Assembly (NCBI GenBank): GCA_023251695.1 | Contig: JAHEYE010000084.1 | Location: 3,292-11,948, forward strand | DNA: 8,657 bases | From: Sphingobacteriaceae bacterium | Lineage (GTDB): Bacteria; Bacteroidota; Bacteroidia; B-17B0; Aurantibacillaceae | Reading direction: 5' to 3' | The notes under the pieces: generated by a model | Told to the model about the DNA's origin: nothing | Database searches by the model: none | The model's input: only the letters and a program-made list of their open reading frames with translations | Program-made: the position numbers and the translations under genes | Shown here: one piece after another, positions 6,668 to 8,657 of the stretch | How the letters are laid out: each line of letters starts with the position of its first letter | Position numbering within the stretch: position 1 is the stretch's first letter

Positions 6668-7912
6668 ATGACAGATGCCTTAAAAAAATATCTCCTTATT
6701 GGGGCCGCTTCGCTGGCACTTGCTGTTTATGTTTTTATTGAAGCGCAAGGCCGCGGTGATTTGTTTATTTATCTTTCGGCATCTACTGATTTATTCAACG
6801 GTGAAAATATTTTTGAAAAAACTTATCTCGATGGTTACCATTATTTTTATTCAGCTCTTTTCGCCATTTTCTTAAAACCGTTCACTTATTTGCCGATGCC
6901 GGTTTGTAATGCCCTTTGGTTGGGAGCCAATTTATTTTTTGTATTCCGGATTTTTACGCTCATTAAAAATTTGTTGCCACTTCACGATTTTACAAAAAAC
7001 GAATTAATGGGATTACGGATTGGCGGATTTCTTTTTTCGCTCCGTTTCATTCACGAAAACCTGCATTATCTGCAAATAACAATTCTTATTCTCTACCTTA
7101 GTTTACAGGGCATACAATTGGTTTTTTCGAACAAGCCAAAACCTTTCTGGGGTGCTTTGCTTATTGCTTTAGGAATAAATATTAAATTGTTGCCATTAGT
7201 ATTAATACCCTATCTTTTTTACAGGGGCTTTTTTAAAGCAGCACTTTATATTATCGGAATTTATGTTGCTATGCTTTTTTTACCTGCTTTGGTTATTGGC
7301 TGGGAACAAAATCAAATGCTTCTTTCAACCTGGGCTCATCTTATTAATCCTTTAAATTCAAATCATGTTTTGGATGCTGAGGAAAGAAGCTTTCACGGAC
7401 TCTCCACTTTATTTTCTGTTTTGTTTGTTGAGAATCCCGGAGACTCTCATGCCCTTCTTCTTAAACGTAACATCGCTAACATGTCGCTGGAGCAGCTCAA
7501 ATTGTTTTTAAATATAGTGCGCTGCGTTTTAATTTTATTTACTTTTTATTTTTTAAGGAGTGCGCCTTTCAAACAAGCTCCCGGATTAAAACACCGTTTT
7601 TGGGAATTGAGTTACGTGTTGTTACTTATTCCGCTAATTTTCCCACATCAGCAGCATTACGGATTTTTATTTATTTGCCCGGCTTTTATTTTTTGTTTGT
7701 ATTATTTCATTCAAAACCGGAAAACACTTTCAAGAGGCAAATATTATTTTATGATGTGTTCGGGAATTTTAATTTACCTGCTCTGCAACCTGAAATTAAT
7801 TTTTGGGAATTACAACGAATACTACGAGCATTTTAAAATACTCACTTTCGGTGCCTTGCTGTTAATGGTATTGCTATCTGTTTGCATGCCGAAAGAAACT
7901 CCAGCTACCTAA
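6668..7912 (+). CDS. Polytopic membrane protein, GT87/DUF2029-like glycosyltransferase
   Basis: A 414-residue protein with about ten hydrophobic helices. The first helix (about 8-25) is followed by GRGDLFIYLSAS (28-39); an Asp here is the expected catalytic acid position of GT-C enzymes that use lipid-phosphate sugars. Further family-like elements are YFYSALFAIFLKPFTYLP (59-76), LRFIHENLHYLQITIL (125-140), GALLIALGINIKLLPLVLIPYLFYRG (162-187), RSFHGLSTLF (240-249) and FPHQQHYGFLF (325-335). The likely role is transfer of a sugar to an envelope glycan or lipid on the periplasmic side; donor and acceptor are unknown. The upstream frame is closed by a TAA inside the terminator loop (6644-6646) and the next in-frame Met is residue 77, so ATG 6668 is the start. 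There is no Shine-Dalgarno. It is functionally unrelated to the upstream operon. The assignment is by pattern memory, and another GT-C family is possible. Confidence 0.7.
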   Translation: MTDALKKYLLIGAASLALAVYVFIEAQGRGDLFIYLSASTDLFNGENIFEKTYLDGYHYFYSALFAIFLKPFTYLPMPVCNALWLGANLFFVFRIFTLIKNLLPLHDFTKNELMGLRIGGFLFSLRFIHENLHYLQITILILYLSLQGIQLVFSNKPKPFWGALLIALGINIKLLPLVLIPYLFYRGFFKAALYIIGIYVAMLFLPALVIGWEQNQMLLSTWAHLINPLNSNHVLDAEERSFHGLSTLFSVLFVENPGDSHALLLKRNIANMSLEQLKLFLNIVRCVLILFTFYFLRSAPFKQAPGLKHRFWELSYVLLLIPLIFPHQQHYGFLFICPAFIFCLYYFIQNRKTLSRGKYYFMMCSGILIYLLCNLKLIFGNYNEYYEHFKILTFGALLLMVLLSVCMPKETPAT

Positions 7913-8657
7913 GTAAATTAATGTGTCCGTAATGTACTTCCTCACGGTGCGTCACTTCATTAAATAAAGTAATCATCCATACGTAGGTGTCCGATTTACA
8001 AAGCGTGCCGCCTCTTGTTCCGTTCCATCCGGTGCTTGTATCCTTGGTTACAAAAATCAATTCTCCCCAGCGGTCGTAGATCTCAAACAAATATTTTTCA
8101 ACGCCAAAAACTATTGGCAGAAAAATATCATTCTTTCCGTCATGATTCCCGGGCGTAAAACTATTCGGTACCCAGAATCTGAATTCAGGAATTATATGAA
8201 CAAATCTTACAGCAGTATCCTGACAACCGTAAGAGTTCATTACCGTTTGTATAACAGTATAATCGCCGGTATTCGCGTAGGTGTGAGTTGTATTTTGAAC
8301 TGCACTTTGTGCACCGTCGCCAAAATCATAATTCCAGCTGGTACCTCCCGAACTTAAATCATAAAAAGTAATTTCCGGATCAAAAATTGTAGTTTCTGAT
8401 GGCGTCAACGAAAAACTTGCTGAGGGCCGGGGTGTAACGGTTACCATACCGGGCACAACAAAAACACTGGTATCAAGACATCCAACCGTTGAAATAACAG
8501 ACAAAGTTACATTGTAAACTCCGGAAGGTGTAAATACGTGCGTCGGGTTTTGCAGATTAGATGTTCCACCATTGCTGAATTGCCACAAATAAATTGGCGT
8601 GCCACCCGAAGTACTGTTATTAGAAAATGTTATTGTTGCGGGATCACAAAGCGTAAC
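7905..8657 (-). CDS. Secreted PKD-repeat protein with gliding-motility-type C-terminal sorting domain (5' partial)
   Basis: The minus-strand frame is open to the window edge, so the signal peptide and N-terminal domains are missing; a TTG at 8588 is internal. Of 250 visible residues, 1-70 are the end of one PKD-like domain (YLWQFSNGG, then HVFTPSGVYNVTLSV). Residues 75-155 are a second PKD domain with the classic YDFGDG (110-115) and HTYANTGDYTV (125-135). Residues 158-250 are a CHU_C/type B sorting domain: FWVPNSFTPGNHDGKNDIFLP, FEIYDRWGELIF, TGWNGT, DTYVWMITL and the ending GHINLLR. Such C-termini direct export by the type IX secretion system, usually with cell-surface attachment or release. 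Cys60 and Cys145 recur at the same place in each PKD unit (VGCLDT, YGCQDT). The specific function is unknown because the N-terminal part is absent. Confidence 0.92.
   Translation of the reverse strand, partial: VTLCDPATITFSNNSTSGGTPIYLWQFSNGGTSNLQNPTHVFTPSGVYNVTLSVISTVGCLDTSVFVVPGMVTVTPRPSASFSLTPSETTIFDPEITFYDLSSGGTSWNYDFGDGAQSAVQNTTHTYANTGDYTVIQTVMNSYGCQDTAVRFVHIIPEFRFWVPNSFTPGNHDGKNDIFLPIVFGVEKYLFEIYDRWGELIFVTKDTSTGWNGTRGGTLCKSDTYVWMITLFNEVTHREEVHYGHINLLR

Noticed and set aside
7600..7836. 78-codon plus-strand frame inside the GT87-like gene, and a 71-codon frame at 4983-5198 inside pntA
   Set aside because: Both are alternative-frame shadows of well-supported membrane proteins, without their own start signals or recognisable motifs.
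7911..7939. Imperfect inverted repeat AAGTAAATT / AATGTACTT near the convergent gene ends
   Set aside because: AT-rich 9-bp stem with a mismatch, an 11-nt loop and no T-tract. It is not credible as a terminator.
8142..8357. 71-codon plus-strand frame opposite the PKD/CHU_C gene
   Set aside because: It is antisense to clear PKD and sorting-domain sequence and has no independent features.

Overview
The window looks like a chromosomal segment of an AT-rich member of the Bacteroidota. The clearest marker is the minus-strand gene at the right edge, which ends in a gliding-motility-associated (CHU_C type, type IX secretion type B) sorting domain behind PKD repeats. The near absence of Shine-Dalgarno sequences and a TAnnTTTG promoter element between korB and pntA fit the same phylum. 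I cannot place it to genus.

Layout. (1) Positions 1-3618 hold three genes of one enzyme: the C-terminal part of a GltD-like flavoprotein with two [4Fe-4S] motifs (cut by the left edge), then korA (fused gamma-alpha subunit) and korB (thiamine-pyrophosphate and FeS beta subunit) of a 2-oxoacid oxidoreductase. The flavoprotein and korA overlap by 16 nt, and korA and korB are 1 nt apart. (2) After 42 nt containing a candidate promoter come pntA and pntB (3661-6615), a complete proton-translocating NAD(P) transhydrogenase. They are followed by a strong intrinsic terminator at 6634-6661. (3) Only 6 nt past its T-tract begins a polytopic membrane protein resembling GT87/DUF2029 glycosyltransferases (6668-7912). 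(4) It converges with, and overlaps by 8 nt, the 3' end of the secreted PKD/CHU_C protein on the minus strand (7905 to beyond 8657).

How the genes may work together. The flavoprotein-KorA-KorB set has the subunit layout I recall for the 2-oxoglutarate:NADP+ oxidoreductase of Azoarcus evansii. In that enzyme a GltD-like subunit passes electrons from the TPP/FeS core to NADP+, rather than leaving them on ferredoxin. With pntAB directly downstream on the same strand, the block would connect 2-oxoacid oxidation (or reductive carboxylation), the NADP(H) pool, the NAD(H) pool and the proton gradient. This is inferred from gene order and motifs. The substrate cannot be read from the sequence.

The least ordinary features are at the flavoprotein/korA junction. 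KorA carries a roughly 57-residue lysine-rich, histone-H1-like N-terminal tail. The gene overlap contains a perfect -1 slippery heptamer directly before the upstream stop codon, in the phase that would fuse the two proteins. I saw no RNA genes, mobile elements, CRISPR arrays or defence genes, and no gene-free stretch longer than 52 nt. I do not think the window holds a wholly new system. It is mainly a metabolic operon with some unusual junctions.
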